Positions 16,813 to 25,454 of a stretch of 64,000 nt of DNA are shown piece after piece (within the stretch, counting starts at the first letter, position 1; every line of letters starts with the position of its first letter). The stretch is taken from the NCBI RefSeq assembly GCF_032341995.1, contig NZ_CP135439.1, positions 1,302,001 to 1,366,000 on the forward strand. The letters are read 5' to 3'. Position numbers and translations under genes: made by a program. Under the pieces are notes generated by a model, which searched no databases, was not told the origin of the DNA, and saw only the letters and a list, made by a program, of their open reading frames with translations. The DNA comes from Domibacillus sp. DTU_2020_1001157_1_SI_ALB_TIR_016 (lineage in GTDB: Bacteria; Bacillota; Bacilli; Bacillales; Domibacillaceae).

Positions 16813-18393
16813 TCACTCCAATGCAGCTGCAAGGTTTTGCATTTTTATTTCCCACTCTCTAACACTTTTGGATGAGTGGAATGTATCATGCAAGTGTTCT
16901 TCAATCCAGTTTTGATCCAAAATATTGTCCAGCTTGCCGATAGCCGTTTGAAAGAGAGCGATCTTTTCGTAAAGCAAAGAGAGCATGCGGTCTTCCACTG
17001 ATTGTTTATAGGCAAGATGATAAATATGGACGTTCTCAGTCTGGCCGTAACGATGTACACGTCCAATTCGCTGTTCGAGTTTCATCGGGTTCCATGGAAG
17101 GTCAAAATTGATAACATGGCGGCAAAATTGAAGATTCAATCCTTCACTGCCCGCTTCCGTAGCAATCAGCACCCGTGCTGGACCTTTGAAAAGTTCAATC
17201 ATCCAATCTTTTTTTCCTTTTTTGAACTTTCCTTGGAAAGAAACAGCCGGAATTTGATGATAACGAAAAAACAGCTCTAAATATTCCTGTGTTGCCCGAT
17301 ACTGAGTAAAAATAAGCACCTTTTCATTTTCCAGGCTATTCACAATTTCTAATGCTTTTTCAGCTTTGGAATTTTGGTCAACAGCTTGAGCGAGCGCAGC
17401 AACTTTTGTTTTGTCAAACCCTTCCTGCTTTTGCAGAGTCGCCAGGGCCGCATACTTGCTGCTGCATGCTTCCCGCTGCAGCGTCAGAAGTGTAATGGAG
17501 CTTGGCAGGCATTCGGACAGCGAGTCATAAAACGCTTTTTCTTCTTTTGACGGGTCGATCCGGATAGTTTGAATAAAGCGTTTTATAGGCTCACTTTCCA
17601 CATCTGTCCGGGTATTGCGGATCATGACCTGCCTGAGCAGGGCGTGAAAAGCATCATGGTTTTGAACGGAGCGCTTTCCATCTTTAAATTGAGACTGGAA
17701 GAACCCGTTGCTGCCAAAAAGCCCGGGTCTTAAAAGAGAAACCAAGTGAAACAATTCATCTGCGTTGTTCTGAACCGGTGTGGCTGTCAGCAGCAGGCAG
17801 TATGTTTTATTTAAGCGGCTGACAAACTGGTGATTTTTTGTAGCAGGATTTTTCAATCGGTGTGCTTCATCGATGATAATCATGTCAAATAACGTATCCG
17901 CAAATGCATCGGCAAACTTCGGCTGTTTGGCCGAATCAATCGATGCAATCTGAACGCCGTTCCAAGACCAGTCAGGATTTTTCCGCTGGACGAGCGCAAA
18001 AATTTGGAATTTTTCACGCAGTTCTTTGGCCCACTGGCTGACCAGGGAAGCGGGTGCTAATATAAGGATGCGGGAAGCAAGGCCCCGCAGCATATATTCT
18101 TTTAAAATAAGTCCGGCTTCAATGGTTTTTCCGAGGCCCACTTCATCTGCTAAAATAGCGGTTCCGCTCATTTCTTCCATTACGGTCTGGGCCGTTTTCA
18201 GCTGGTGGGGAAGAAACTGCATATGCGGCAGAAAATCAGGCGCCAGCAGCCCGTCAAAGCGGGAAGGCAAAATTTGCTTTTTCATCTCGGCTGTTAGATT
18301 AAAAAGTGCCCAGCCGCCGGGTGTTGAAGCGGTTTTTAAGTTTTGCTCGAGTGCATCTGCCCAAGTATCATCATACATAATAGCAGGCTTCAT
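16813..18393 (-). CDS. yqhH: SNF2-family DEAD/H helicase YqhH
   Basis: A 526-residue SWI2/SNF2 ATPase. Helicase motifs in order: LADEVGLGKTIEAGLIL (Walker A), IIIDEAHRLKNP (DEAH), LLLTATPVQN, then the second RecA lobe with KVLIFTQYRATQEYL, ATEAGSEGLNLQ and QRIGRVHRYGQ. It matches YqhH, a compact SNF2 protein of unknown substrate, perhaps acting on DNA-bound proteins or RNA polymerase (RapA-like inference). ATG 18393 follows GAAAGGAGAC. It forms an operon with yqhG. Confidence 0.9.
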   Translation of the reverse strand: MKPAIMYDDTWADALEQNLKTASTPGGWALFNLTAEMKKQILPSRFDGLLAPDFLPHMQFLPHQLKTAQTVMEEMSGTAILADEVGLGKTIEAGLILKEYMLRGLASRILILAPASLVSQWAKELREKFQIFALVQRKNPDWSWNGVQIASIDSAKQPKFADAFADTLFDMIIIDEAHRLKNPATKNHQFVSRLNKTYCLLLTATPVQNNADELFHLVSLLRPGLFGSNGFFQSQFKDGKRSVQNHDAFHALLRQVMIRNTRTDVESEPIKRFIQTIRIDPSKEEKAFYDSLSECLPSSITLLTLQREACSSKYAALATLQKQEGFDKTKVAALAQAVDQNSKAEKALEIVNSLENEKVLIFTQYRATQEYLELFFRYHQIPAVSFQGKFKKGKKDWMIELFKGPARVLIATEAGSEGLNLQFCRHVINFDLPWNPMKLEQRIGRVHRYGQTENVHIYHLAYKQSVEDRMLSLLYEKIALFQTAIGKLDNILDQNWIEEHLHDTFHSSKSVREWEIKMQNLAAALE

Positions 18394-18475
18394 TTATCTC
18401 GAAGTCTCCTTTCGATTTCATGAGCTGTCCCTAGCCTGCCCTTAAAAAGGGGAGAACATACACAAGCGGACAAAC

Positions 18476-18507
18476 AAAAACAGCCCTGTTTAAACAGGGC
18501 TGTTTTT
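18476..18507 (-). terminator. terminator after yqhL
   Basis: AAAAACAGCCCTG and CAGGGCTGTTTTT form a perfect 13-bp stem around TTTAAA, immediately overlapping the yqhL stop. It is symmetric and could act on either strand. Confidence 0.88.
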
Positions 18508-18880
18508 ATTTTGTTTTAATTTTTCCGGTCCATTTTTTAAATCCGCCTTGCAGATGGTAAATGTCGCGGTATCCTTTTCTGTATAGCATTTGTGCAGCAC
18601 GGCCGCTGCGAAGGCCGCTCTGGCAATACAAATAAACAGGCTTGTCCGGGCGAATTTCTTTCATTCGCTGCTTCATTTGCGTAACAGGAATGTTCCGGGC
18701 TCCTAAAATGTGGCCGCCATTGTATTCATTCGGTTCGCGCACATCAACCAGCTGCGCTTTCCGGTATCCTTTTACAAATTCTTCCTGACTAAGCGGTTTT
18801 ACTGCACGCTTTTGGGAAAAGTACATAAAGATCGCGTACAAAATAATGGCACCGAGTACCGCGGCAATAGAATAAAGCAA
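18506..18880 (-). CDS. yqhL: membrane-anchored rhodanese domain protein YqhL
   Basis: A 124-residue protein with one N-terminal membrane helix (YSIAAVLGAIILYAIFMYF) and a rhodanese domain: LVDVREPNEY, GHILGARNIP and the active-site loop YCQSGLRSG with the catalytic Cys. Rhodaneses carry sulfane sulfur; YqhL is the B. subtilis counterpart beside lipM. The gcvT-gcvPA-gcvPB operon, which lies between yqhH and yqhL in B. subtilis, is absent here. Confidence 0.9.
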   Translation of the reverse strand: MLYSIAAVLGAIILYAIFMYFSQKRAVKPLSQEEFVKGYRKAQLVDVREPNEYNGGHILGARNIPVTQMKQRMKEIRPDKPVYLYCQSGLRSGRAAQMLYRKGYRDIYHLQGGFKKWTGKIKTK

Positions 18881-19041
18881 CGTTGTGTTCCCCTTTCGAA
18901 TAAACTGCTCCCTTTATTATATCGATATGGTTATAAGAAGAAAAGAAAATTCTCTTTAAAAAAAGAAGCGTGTTCGCCTTTGAATTTCAGGGTCAATTTG
19001 ATAGACTGAGTGAGGAAATTTACTAAGAAAAGAAGGCGTAT

Positions 19042-19881
19042 ATGATGGCAAAAGAAACATGGGCTTTTCTTGATACTGGAAATCAAAATGCAGCTTATAA
19101 TATGGCTGTGGATGAGGCGCTGCTTGATTGGCACAGCAAGGGCCTGATCCCGCCCGTCGTCCGCTTTTATGGCTGGGAGCCGGCGGCGCTGTCCATTGGG
19201 TATTTTCAAAAAGCGGAAAAAGAAGTGGATTTTGACGCTGTCCGAAATTATGGGCTTGGCTTCGTGCGCCGTCCGACTGGCGGAAGAGGCGTGCTTCATG
19301 AGCATGAGTTAACGTACAGCGTGATTGTGAGTGAAGAGCATCCAGACATGCCGACAGGTGTAACAGAAGCATACCGGGTCATTTCTGAAGGCGTGCTTCA
19401 AGGATTCCGTAAGCTTGGACTTGCTGCAGAGTTTGCTGTCCCGCGGACAGAGGAGGAAAAAGCAAGTTTAAAAAATCCGCGTTCAAGCGTTTGTTTTGAT
19501 GCGCCAAGCTGGTATGAGCTTGTCGTTGAAGGAAGAAAAGTGGCGGGAAGCGCGCAGACCCGGCAAAAAGGGGTAATCCTGCAGCACGGCTCTATCCTGC
19601 TTGATTTGGATGAAGACAAGCTGTTCAGCTTGTTTCACTATCCAAACGACCGGGTAAAAGAGCGGATGAAGAAGGCGTTTGGAAACAAAGCAGTTGCGAT
19701 TAATGCGCTGCGGGCTGAACCGGTAACGCTCGATGAAGCACGTGTTGCATTCAAACAAGGGTTTGAAGAAGGGCTCAATATTCACCTTGAACCGCTCGTT
19801 TTAACAGATGACCAAAAACATCAAATTGAAACAATTCAAAGAGATCGGTATGAAAATCCGGATTGGAATTTTCGCAGATAA
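19042..19881 (+). CDS. lipM: octanoyl-[ACP]:protein N-octanoyltransferase LipM
   Basis: A 279-residue cofactor transferase that moves octanoate from acyl carrier protein to the GcvH lipoyl domain, the first step of lipoate assembly. Motifs: [17 protein letters not shown] (substrate loop), [15 protein letters not shown] with the LipM-type catalytic Cys, and [21 protein letters not shown] with the lysine. The yqhL neighbour supports LipM. Two adjacent ATGs (19042, 19045) follow AAGAAGG. No hairpin terminator was seen downstream. Confidence 0.93.
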   Translation: MMAKETWAFLDTGNQNAAYNMAVDEALLDWHSKGLIPPVVRFYGWEPAALSIGYFQKAEKEVDFDAVRNYGLGFVRRPTGGRGVLHEHELTYSVIVSEEHPDMPTGVTEAYRVISEGVLQGFRKLGLAAEFAVPRTEEEKASLKNPRSSVCFDAPSWYELVVEGRKVAGSAQTRQKGVILQHGSILLDLDEDKLFSLFHYPNDRVKERMKKAFGNKAVAINALRAEPVTLDEARVAFKQGFEEGLNIHLEPLVLTDDQKHQIETIQRDRYENPDWNFRR

Positions 19882-19964
19882 AAAGAAGTTCGACAAAATT
19901 ATTTTTTTTGCTTTTTTCTCTTTGATTTCAAGGCCTGCCAGAGGATGAGCAGAAGGGCGGCTGC

Positions 19965-20032
19965 TTGACAAACCGCAAGATCTAAATCAATATATAGAAT
20001 ATAAAATTGAAAACAAACACAATATATTGTGT
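19965..20032 (+). promoter_or_regulatory. nrdJ promoter region with tandem NrdR boxes
   Basis: ACACAATATATTGTGT at 20017-20032 matches the NrdR box consensus (ACACWATATATWGTGT) fully and is extended by further dyad symmetry. AATCAATATATAGAAT at 19985-20000 is a degenerate copy (12 of 16 positions). The start-to-start distance is 32 bp, about three helical turns, as known for NrdR operators. TTGACA at 19965-19970 is a good -35; the AT-rich -10 falls in the upstream box. Repression of nrdJ by NrdR is inferred. Confidence 0.8.
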
Positions 20033-20076
20033 TTGTTTTCGCTTTTTTTCAACAGAATACAAAAGGAGTTGTTTCC

Positions 20077-20895
20077 ATGTCTGCTACGTCCGCTAAGGTT
20101 ATGTCACTGAACGTCGACCAGTTAAACAAGGACATCAGCATTTTCCCGCAGGTTTTCCCGATCACGCCGGAAATGAACATTACACACAAAGGCGTTTCCC
20201 GCCTGGTTATGATTGACCGATATTCATTTAAAGATACTGAAAAAATTACCCTGTCTGAAGGCGACTTTGTTGTTTTAACAATTAAAGAAGATCCTAAATT
20301 CCCAGCTCGTGGGACAGGCTTTGTCGTATCGCTCGACCGAGAAGCGAAAAGAGCATCGATTTTGATTGATGAAGAATACCGCAGTGCGATCGATGATCCA
20401 AAAGAAGCAGAAACAGGTATTATTCACCGCAGTCTTGATGTGATTGAAAAACCGCTTGAAGTTTTTTACGAGCAGATTGCTAAGCGCAATGCAGCAGGGC
20501 TTTCATCTGTTGAAAAAACAGACGAAAAGAAAAAAGAATGGTTCGATAAATTTTATAACGAACTTGTAAGCTTAAACTTTATTCCGGCGGGCCGTGTGTT
20601 ATACGGGGCGGGGGCAGACACAGACGTGACGTATTTTAACTGTTATGTGATGCCATTTGTAGCTGATTCACGTGAAGGCATATCTGAGCATCGTAAGCAG
20701 GTAATGGAAATTATGAGCCGCGGCGGCGGTGTTGGAACGAACGGCTCCACTCTTCGTCCGCGCAATACCCTTGCCCGCGGCGTAAACGGTAAGTCATCAG
20801 GGTCAGTTTCGTGGCTTGATGATATTGCCAAGCTGACACATCTTGTTGAGCAGGGCGGATCGCGCAGAGGTGCTCAAATGATTATGCTGGCGGAT
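20077..20895 (+). CDS. nrdJ: class II (B12) ribonucleotide reductase, exon 1
   Basis: First 273 codons of adenosylcobalamin-dependent ribonucleoside-diphosphate reductase, which makes dNDPs from NDPs using a cobalamin-derived thiyl radical. ATG 20077 follows AAAAGGAG. The N-terminal domain leads into the barrel with Cys189 (TYFNCYVMPF, one of the reducing cysteine pair), GGGVGTNGSTLRPRN and GSRRGAQMIMLAD. Translation would stop at TAA 20896 without splicing. The missing sequence resumes exactly in frame at 21231 (WHPDIVEF), giving an 853-residue protein of normal length once the intron at 20896-21230 is removed. Confidence 0.93.
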
Positions 20896-21230
20896 TAATG
20901 TTTTTATGCTAGTCCGCGCCGTTCAGACAATGAACGGCAAGTAAACTGGGTGAATTGCAGGAAAGTCCTTAGAGGCGTTCAAGCTACAACGTGACTGGAA
21001 ACGGTGAGCGTGAAATGCTTAAAAATTGAACGCATTGGATAATCTGCAGCCAAGCACCGTTTAAGGTGAAGGTTCAACGACTATCGAAAACACTAACGTG
21101 GAAGTAGAGTAGAAAAGCATAATGCTTTTCGAAGCGCCCAGCCCCTAACAGGTGATGCTGAGGGTGATGATATAGTCTATCCCGTCTGCAAAAGCAGAGT
21201 TAAAGTATCCTGAAAAGGACGGTATAATAG
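20896..21230 (+). ncRNA. self-splicing group I intron in nrdJ
   Basis: A 335-nt intervening sequence without a coding region of note. Core elements are present in order: P AATTGCAGGAAA (20953), Q AATCTGCAGC (21041), R GTTCAACGACTA (21072) and S GATGATATAGTC (21166). The guide GTCCGC (20912-20917) pairs with exon end GCGGAT (20890-20895) to form P1 with the required U-G pair at the 5' splice site. The preceding ATGCTA (20906-20911) pairs with TGGCAT at the start of exon 2 to form P10. The last base is G. Hairpins GTTCA-GACAA-TGAAC (P2), GAAAAGCA-TAA-TGCTTTTC (P8-like) and CTGC-AAAA-GCAG (P9) are visible. No homing endonuclease gene. Subgroup not assigned with certainty. Confidence 0.95.
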
Positions 21231-22973
21231 TGGCATCCTGACATTGTAGAATTTATTATTTCAAAAATGCAAAACCCGCGTATTTTGCGCTACCTTCTTG
21301 AAAATACAGAAGACGAGCAAATCCAAAAAGCGGCAAAGGATAAATTAAACTTTAAGCCGCTGACTGAGCGCGAAGAGCAAATGTACCAGGGTGTGGTGAA
21401 TTACAAAAACATCCCGGGCTATGGCGGCTTCAGTCCTGAAATTATCAAAGAAGCGGAAGAGAAACTTCGCACCGGCGGAACATACAGCGTTCATAACGCT
21501 GAGTTTTTAACAGGTGCCAATATTTCAATCTGCCTGACGAATGAATTTATGGAGGCAGTGGAAAAAGATGCGGATTATGAGCTTCGTTTTCCGGCTGTAG
21601 AAACGTACGACAAAGAAGAAATGGCCTATTACAACGAAAATTGGCACAAAGTCGGCGATGTCCGTGAATGGGAGCGCGAGGGACATAAAGTTCGCACGTA
21701 CCGCAAAATTAAAGCGCGCGAGCTATGGAATTTAATCAATGTCTGTGCAACCTATTCAGCAGAGCCAGGCATTTTCTTTATCGACAATGCCAATGAAATG
21801 ACCAATGCAAAAGCGTATGGCCAGCAGGTTGTTGCAACAAATCCATGTGGTGAGCAGCCCCTTGCACCATTTTCAGTCTGCAACTTAGCAGCCGTTAACC
21901 TTGCTGAAATGGCGGACAAGGATTCGAAAACGGTGAACTTTGATAAGTTAAAACAAACGGTTCGCACAGGTGTCCGTATGCAGGATAACGTGATCGATGC
22001 GACACCGTATTTCCTTGAGGAAAACAAAAAACAGGCGCTCGGTGAACGGCGGGTTGGCCTTGGCGTAATGGGACTAGCGGACCTGCTTATTTATTGCGAA
22101 AAAGAATATGGTTCTCCAGAAGGAAATGCCCTTGTTGACCAGGTGTTCGAAGCGATTGCTGTAACAGCGTACGAAACGTCTGTAGAGCTGGCAAAAGAAA
22201 AAGGCAGTTTCCCATTCCTTCAGGGAGAAACACAAGGTGAAACCAATCGTCTTCGTGAGGCATTTATTGATACAGGCTACATGAAAAAAATGCCGGATCA
22301 TGTACGGGAAGCTATTCTTCAAAATGGTATTCGCAATTCGCATTTGTTAACTGTAGCACCAACGGGCTCTACTGGAACGATGGTGGGTGTATCAACGGGA
22401 TTGGAGCCATATTTCTCCTTTACGTACTACCGCAGCGGACGTCTTGGTAAATTTATTGAGGTCAAAGCGGATATTGTAAAAGACTATCTGGAGCGCAATC
22501 CGGAAGCAGATCCGGATCAATTACCGGATTACTTTGTAACGGCGATGAGCCTGGCACCAGAGGCGCATGCAGATGTTCAGTGTGTGATTCAACGGTGGAT
22601 TGACAGCTCTATCTCCAAAACCGTAAACGCACCGCGCGGCTATACAGTTGAGCAGGTAGAAAGCGTGTATGAGCGTCTTTACAAAGGCGGGGCAAAAGGC
22701 GGCACGGTTTATGTAGATGGAAGCCGTGATTCCCAGGTTCTTACGCTGAAAGCAGAAGAAAACACGTGGGATGAAGAAGAGAAAACAGAACCGAAACAAC
22801 ATGAAAACCACGTTGTTTTAATTGATACGATTCAGGATCTTCGTTCAACGAATGTGACAATTGGCAGTGAAGTCGGCAATACTTGCCCGGTCTGCCGCAA
22901 AGGAACAGTAGAAGAGCTCGGCGGCTGCAACACATGTACGAACTGCGGCGCCCAGCTGAAATGTGGATTATAA
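21231..22973 (+). CDS. nrdJ: class II (B12) ribonucleotide reductase, exon 2
   Basis: Codons 274-853 of NrdJ, starting TGG CAT CCT directly after the intron G. It holds the active-site NPCGEQPLAPFSVCNL segment (thiyl-radical Cys, Glu and partner Cys), MQDNVIDATPYF, PTGSTGTMVGVSTGLEP, and a Cys-rich C-terminal tail CPVCRKGTVEELGGCNTC-TNCGAQLKC that rereduces the active site. The frame is intact to the TAA at 22971-22973 and a strong terminator follows. Everything indicates a functional gene interrupted only by the intron. Confidence 0.95.
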   Translation, partial: WHPDIVEFIISKMQNPRILRYLLENTEDEQIQKAAKDKLNFKPLTEREEQMYQGVVNYKNIPGYGGFSPEIIKEAEEKLRTGGTYSVHNAEFLTGANISICLTNEFMEAVEKDADYELRFPAVETYDKEEMAYYNENWHKVGDVREWEREGHKVRTYRKIKARELWNLINVCATYSAEPGIFFIDNANEMTNAKAYGQQVVATNPCGEQPLAPFSVCNLAAVNLAEMADKDSKTVNFDKLKQTVRTGVRMQDNVIDATPYFLEENKKQALGERRVGLGVMGLADLLIYCEKEYGSPEGNALVDQVFEAIAVTAYETSVELAKEKGSFPFLQGETQGETNRLREAFIDTGYMKKMPDHVREAILQNGIRNSHLLTVAPTGSTGTMVGVSTGLEPYFSFTYYRSGRLGKFIEVKADIVKDYLERNPEADPDQLPDYFVTAMSLAPEAHADVQCVIQRWIDSSISKTVNAPRGYTVEQVESVYERLYKGGAKGGTVYVDGSRDSQVLTLKAEENTWDEEEKTEPKQHENHVVLIDTIQDLRSTNVTIGSEVGNTCPVCRKGTVEELGGCNTCTNCGAQLKCGL

Positions 22974-22989
22974 GAAAAAGAAGGCCTCC

Positions 22990-23024
22990 AAAAAGCCGCC
23001 CTTGAATAAAAAGGGCGGCTTTTT
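22990..23024 (+). terminator. terminator after nrdJ
   Basis: AAAAAGCCGCCCTT and AAGGGCGGCTTTTT form a perfect 14-bp stem around a 7-base loop. Confidence 0.92.
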
Positions 23025-23040
23025 ATATATTGCCGGCAAT

Positions 23041-23067
23041 AAAAAACCCTGCGCGGATATCCGGCAG
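23041..23067 (-). terminator. terminator for yqhQ-yqhP
   Basis: Read on the minus strand: CTGCCGG-ATAT-CCGCGCAG followed by GGTTTTTT, just downstream of the yqhP stop. The stem has one bulge. Confidence 0.65.
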
Positions 23068-23069
23068 AG

Positions 23070-23450
23070 TCATTCAGAAGAAGCTCGGGAGCTTCGCTTT
23101 CCTTTATTTCCTTGAATAAGGGTTAAATGTGAGGCTTTCTTGCGGCGGGCTGCTTTCTTTTTCGGCTTTCCTGTCGTGAAAGCAACAGATGGTTTCGATT
23201 TAAAACCTGTTTTTGTGGCGTAGCGTTTTTTGGATTGTTTCACAGCTTTAGAGTAAGCGCGGTTTTCGCTGTGATTTCCTCCAGTCCGGTTACGCATAAA
23301 CAGCCGGAGCAAGAACATCACAATCGCAACAGTGATTACAGCAAAAGCAATTTGCTGCACGAGCTGCCCGGGAGAGGTGATCATCATTGACACAAGACCA
23401 ATGGCAGCGAGTGCAGTAATGACGGAAACGACAACAGTGCGAACATTCAT
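23070..23450 (-). CDS. yqhP: YqhP family membrane protein
   Basis: A 126-residue protein with two N-terminal membrane helices (VRTVVVSVITALAAIGLVSM, IAFAVITVAIVMFLLRLF) and a very basic C-terminal half rich in Lys, Arg and Ser. It matches the YqhP/SA1362 family by position next to yqhQ and by this architecture. ATG 23450 is chosen since GGGAGG lies 8 bases before it. Function unknown; the basic tail may contact nucleic acid or membrane (inference). Confidence 0.75.
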   Translation of the reverse strand: MNVRTVVVSVITALAAIGLVSMMITSPGQLVQQIAFAVITVAIVMFLLRLFMRNRTGGNHSENRAYSKAVKQSKKRYATKTGFKSKPSVAFTTGKPKKKAARRKKASHLTLIQGNKGKRSSRASSE

Positions 23451-23487
23451 TAAAGCCACCTCCCGGAAAAATAGTGTTACTTACATA

Positions 23488-24426
23488 TTAGACAATTTCG
23501 TCTGCTTTTAATCCTTTTTCAGTACTTTCTTCAATGGAAATTAATTTCTTGAAAGAGGCGATCGCCACTTCCACTTGATCATCTGATGGATCCTTTGTGG
23601 TTAAAAGTTGAAGCCAAAGTCCAGGATACCCAAGCCACTTTAAGCCGGGAACATCACGAACTTTGTTTGTGAGCTGCAGAACCTCAAAAGAAAGGCCAAG
23701 CACAACAGGAATAAGAGCAAGCCGGTTAAGCACTCGTACATAAAATGGCTCAGTCGGTACAAGCATATACACAAAAACACCAACAATAACCGTAAATAAA
23801 ATAAAGCTGGATCCGCAGCGGTAATGAAGCCGGGAAGAGGCCTGCACATTCTGCACAGTCAGCGAAAGCCCGTTTTCATAAGCATTTATTACTTTATGCT
23901 CCGCTCCGTGATATTGGAATACACGTTTAATAAGCGGCGTCATCGAAATGGCCCAAATGTAAACAAGCAGCAGGAGTAATTTAAACAGCCCTTCTACCAA
24001 GATCTGGGCCATATCACTTTGAAAAATAGGCCTTGTCAGTTCAGCCAGGCCAACCGGTACAAGGGTAAAAACAAATTTTCCAAACAGGAACGATAAAATC
24101 CCAACGAGCGCTACCCCAAACATAAGGGTAAACTTCGACGGCTCTTCTGCTTTTGCTTCTTCTTCACCCGGCGGGACATCATACCGGTCATTGGCAAAGT
24201 TTAAATGTTTAGACCCTGTCGCAGCAGCTTCTAAAATGGCAACGATACCGCGAAGAAGAGGAATTTTTTTTATTGTCTGGAGGGCGGGGCGAATCGTGCG
24301 GGGCAGATGGAAATATTCAATGGATCCATCGTTGCGCCGTACGGCGGTAACCGTATGATTTTTTCCGCCGAACATAACACCTTCAACAACGGCCTGCCCG
24401 CCATACACCGGCTTTTCATTACTCAT
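23488..24426 (-). CDS. yqhQ: DUF1385 membrane protein YqhQ
   Basis: A 312-residue polytopic protein of the DUF1385 family. The N-terminus has the signature YGGQAVVEGVMFGGKNH; the middle has membrane segments and the conserved QYHGAEHKVINAYENG and RCGSSFILFTVIV. Metal binding by the conserved His/Glu is suggested but unproven. ATG 24426 follows AAGGAACG; an upstream ATG at 24450 overlaps its own binding site. Divergent from yqhR. Function unknown. Confidence 0.88.
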   Translation of the reverse strand: MSNEKPVYGGQAVVEGVMFGGKNHTVTAVRRNDGSIEYFHLPRTIRPALQTIKKIPLLRGIVAILEAAATGSKHLNFANDRYDVPPGEEEAKAEEPSKFTLMFGVALVGILSFLFGKFVFTLVPVGLAELTRPIFQSDMAQILVEGLFKLLLLLVYIWAISMTPLIKRVFQYHGAEHKVINAYENGLSLTVQNVQASSRLHYRCGSSFILFTVIVGVFVYMLVPTEPFYVRVLNRLALIPVVLGLSFEVLQLTNKVRDVPGLKWLGYPGLWLQLLTTKDPSDDQVEVAIASFKKLISIEESTEKGLKADEIV

Positions 24427-24533
24427 GTGTTCGTTCCTTCTTTCGTTCATCCTTTAGCAAGGACGTATAGTAATCATATTTTAGCGATAATCCGGCTAAA
24501 ATAAAAGCGGGACCTGCTTGAAGGAGGAAAGAA

Positions 24534-24953
24534 ATGATTCGAACCAACAATTCTAAACATTCTGATTATTCAAGGCGTATGATAAGTGAGACCGGCGTGA
24601 TGGCAGGCCTGCTGCTGCTGCTATTCAGCTGGCTTTCTTATACCTTTCATTTTATGAACTGGAACCCTGTCTTTATGCTTGCTGTTTTCCCGCTGCCGCT
24701 GCTTGTAAAATACGGAATTGCCTTAGTGATAAGTGTGCTTATTTCTATTGTACTCTCTTTATTATACTATGCGCTGTTCCGTAAAAGAAAGCCCTTCACC
24801 GTTGGAATTTCCATAACTGTTTTCTTTTTTTTGTTTGTTTTTTTCGGTGCTGACCGGTCACTTCTGCACCTGGTCACCATTTTTTCTCTTTTGCTCGGTT
24901 ATTTCCTGTTTATCAGCCTCACAATTTCCTGGCATTACGAAAGAGCCAAGTAG
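24534..24953 (+). CDS. yqhR: conserved membrane protein YqhR
   Basis: A 139-residue protein with four predicted membrane helices (GVMAGLLLLLFSWLSYTF, YGIALVISVLISIVLSLLYYAL, FTVGISITVFFFLFVFFG, LHLVTIFSLLLGYFLFISL). It matches YqhR by position between yqhQ and aroQ. The start follows GAAGGAGGAAAG. Function unknown. Confidence 0.85.
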   Translation: MIRTNNSKHSDYSRRMISETGVMAGLLLLLFSWLSYTFHFMNWNPVFMLAVFPLPLLVKYGIALVISVLISIVLSLLYYALFRKRKPFTVGISITVFFFLFVFFGADRSLLHLVTIFSLLLGYFLFISLTISWHYERAK

Positions 24954-25012
24954 TCAGAAGCCGGGCAAATATGGTAAACTAGTCGGGAAAATGAATAGCC
25001 GGGGGATAAGAA

Positions 25013-25450
25013 ATGAAGAAAATTTTGCTTATTAATGGGGTAAACCTGAACCGGCTTGGAAAGCGTGAACCGCATATTTACGGAACGACGACGCTTGCCG
25101 AGCTTGAGGAACGGCTGATCAAACGCGGGGCGCAGGCAGGCGTGGAAGTGGTAACCTTTCACTCCAATTTTGAAGGAGAAATTGTGGAGCGGCTTCATCT
25201 AGCAGAGGATGAAGGAATGGATGGGATTATTTTCAATCCCGGCGCATTCACACACTACAGCTATGCTATTGCTGATGCAGCAGCAGGGATTAACGTACCG
25301 ATTGTAGAAGTACATATTTCAAATATTCATAAGAGGGAAGCTTTCCGGCATCATTCAGTTACGGCATCTCACGCGGTAGGACAGCTGTGCGGCTTTGGGC
25401 TGTATGGCTACGAAATGGCACTCGACTTTTTGGTAAACAGGGAGGGCTGA
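25013..25450 (+). CDS. aroQ: type II 3-dehydroquinate dehydratase
   Basis: A 145-residue dodecameric-type enzyme of the shikimate pathway that dehydrates 3-dehydroquinate. The catalytic Tyr23 in GKREPHIYG and the base His in VEVHISNIHKREAFRHHS are present, as is NPGAFTHYSYAI. Two positions differ from the usual consensus: GVNLNRLG (Val for Pro) and HSNFEGE (Phe for the more common His). These are unlikely to abolish activity. The start follows GGGGGATAAG. yqhT starts 4 bases after the stop. Confidence 0.93.
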   Translation: MKKILLINGVNLNRLGKREPHIYGTTTLAELEERLIKRGAQAGVEVVTFHSNFEGEIVERLHLAEDEGMDGIIFNPGAFTHYSYAIADAAAGINVPIVEVHISNIHKREAFRHHSVTASHAVGQLCGFGLYGYEMALDFLVNREG

Positions 25451-25454
25451 GAAA

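Noticed and set aside
20077..22973. nrdJ as a frameshifted pseudogene or an intein-containing gene
   Set aside because: The interruption has group I core sequences and perfect P1/P10 pairing, and removing it restores the exact frame. An intein would be an in-frame protein insert, but the insert starts with TAA.
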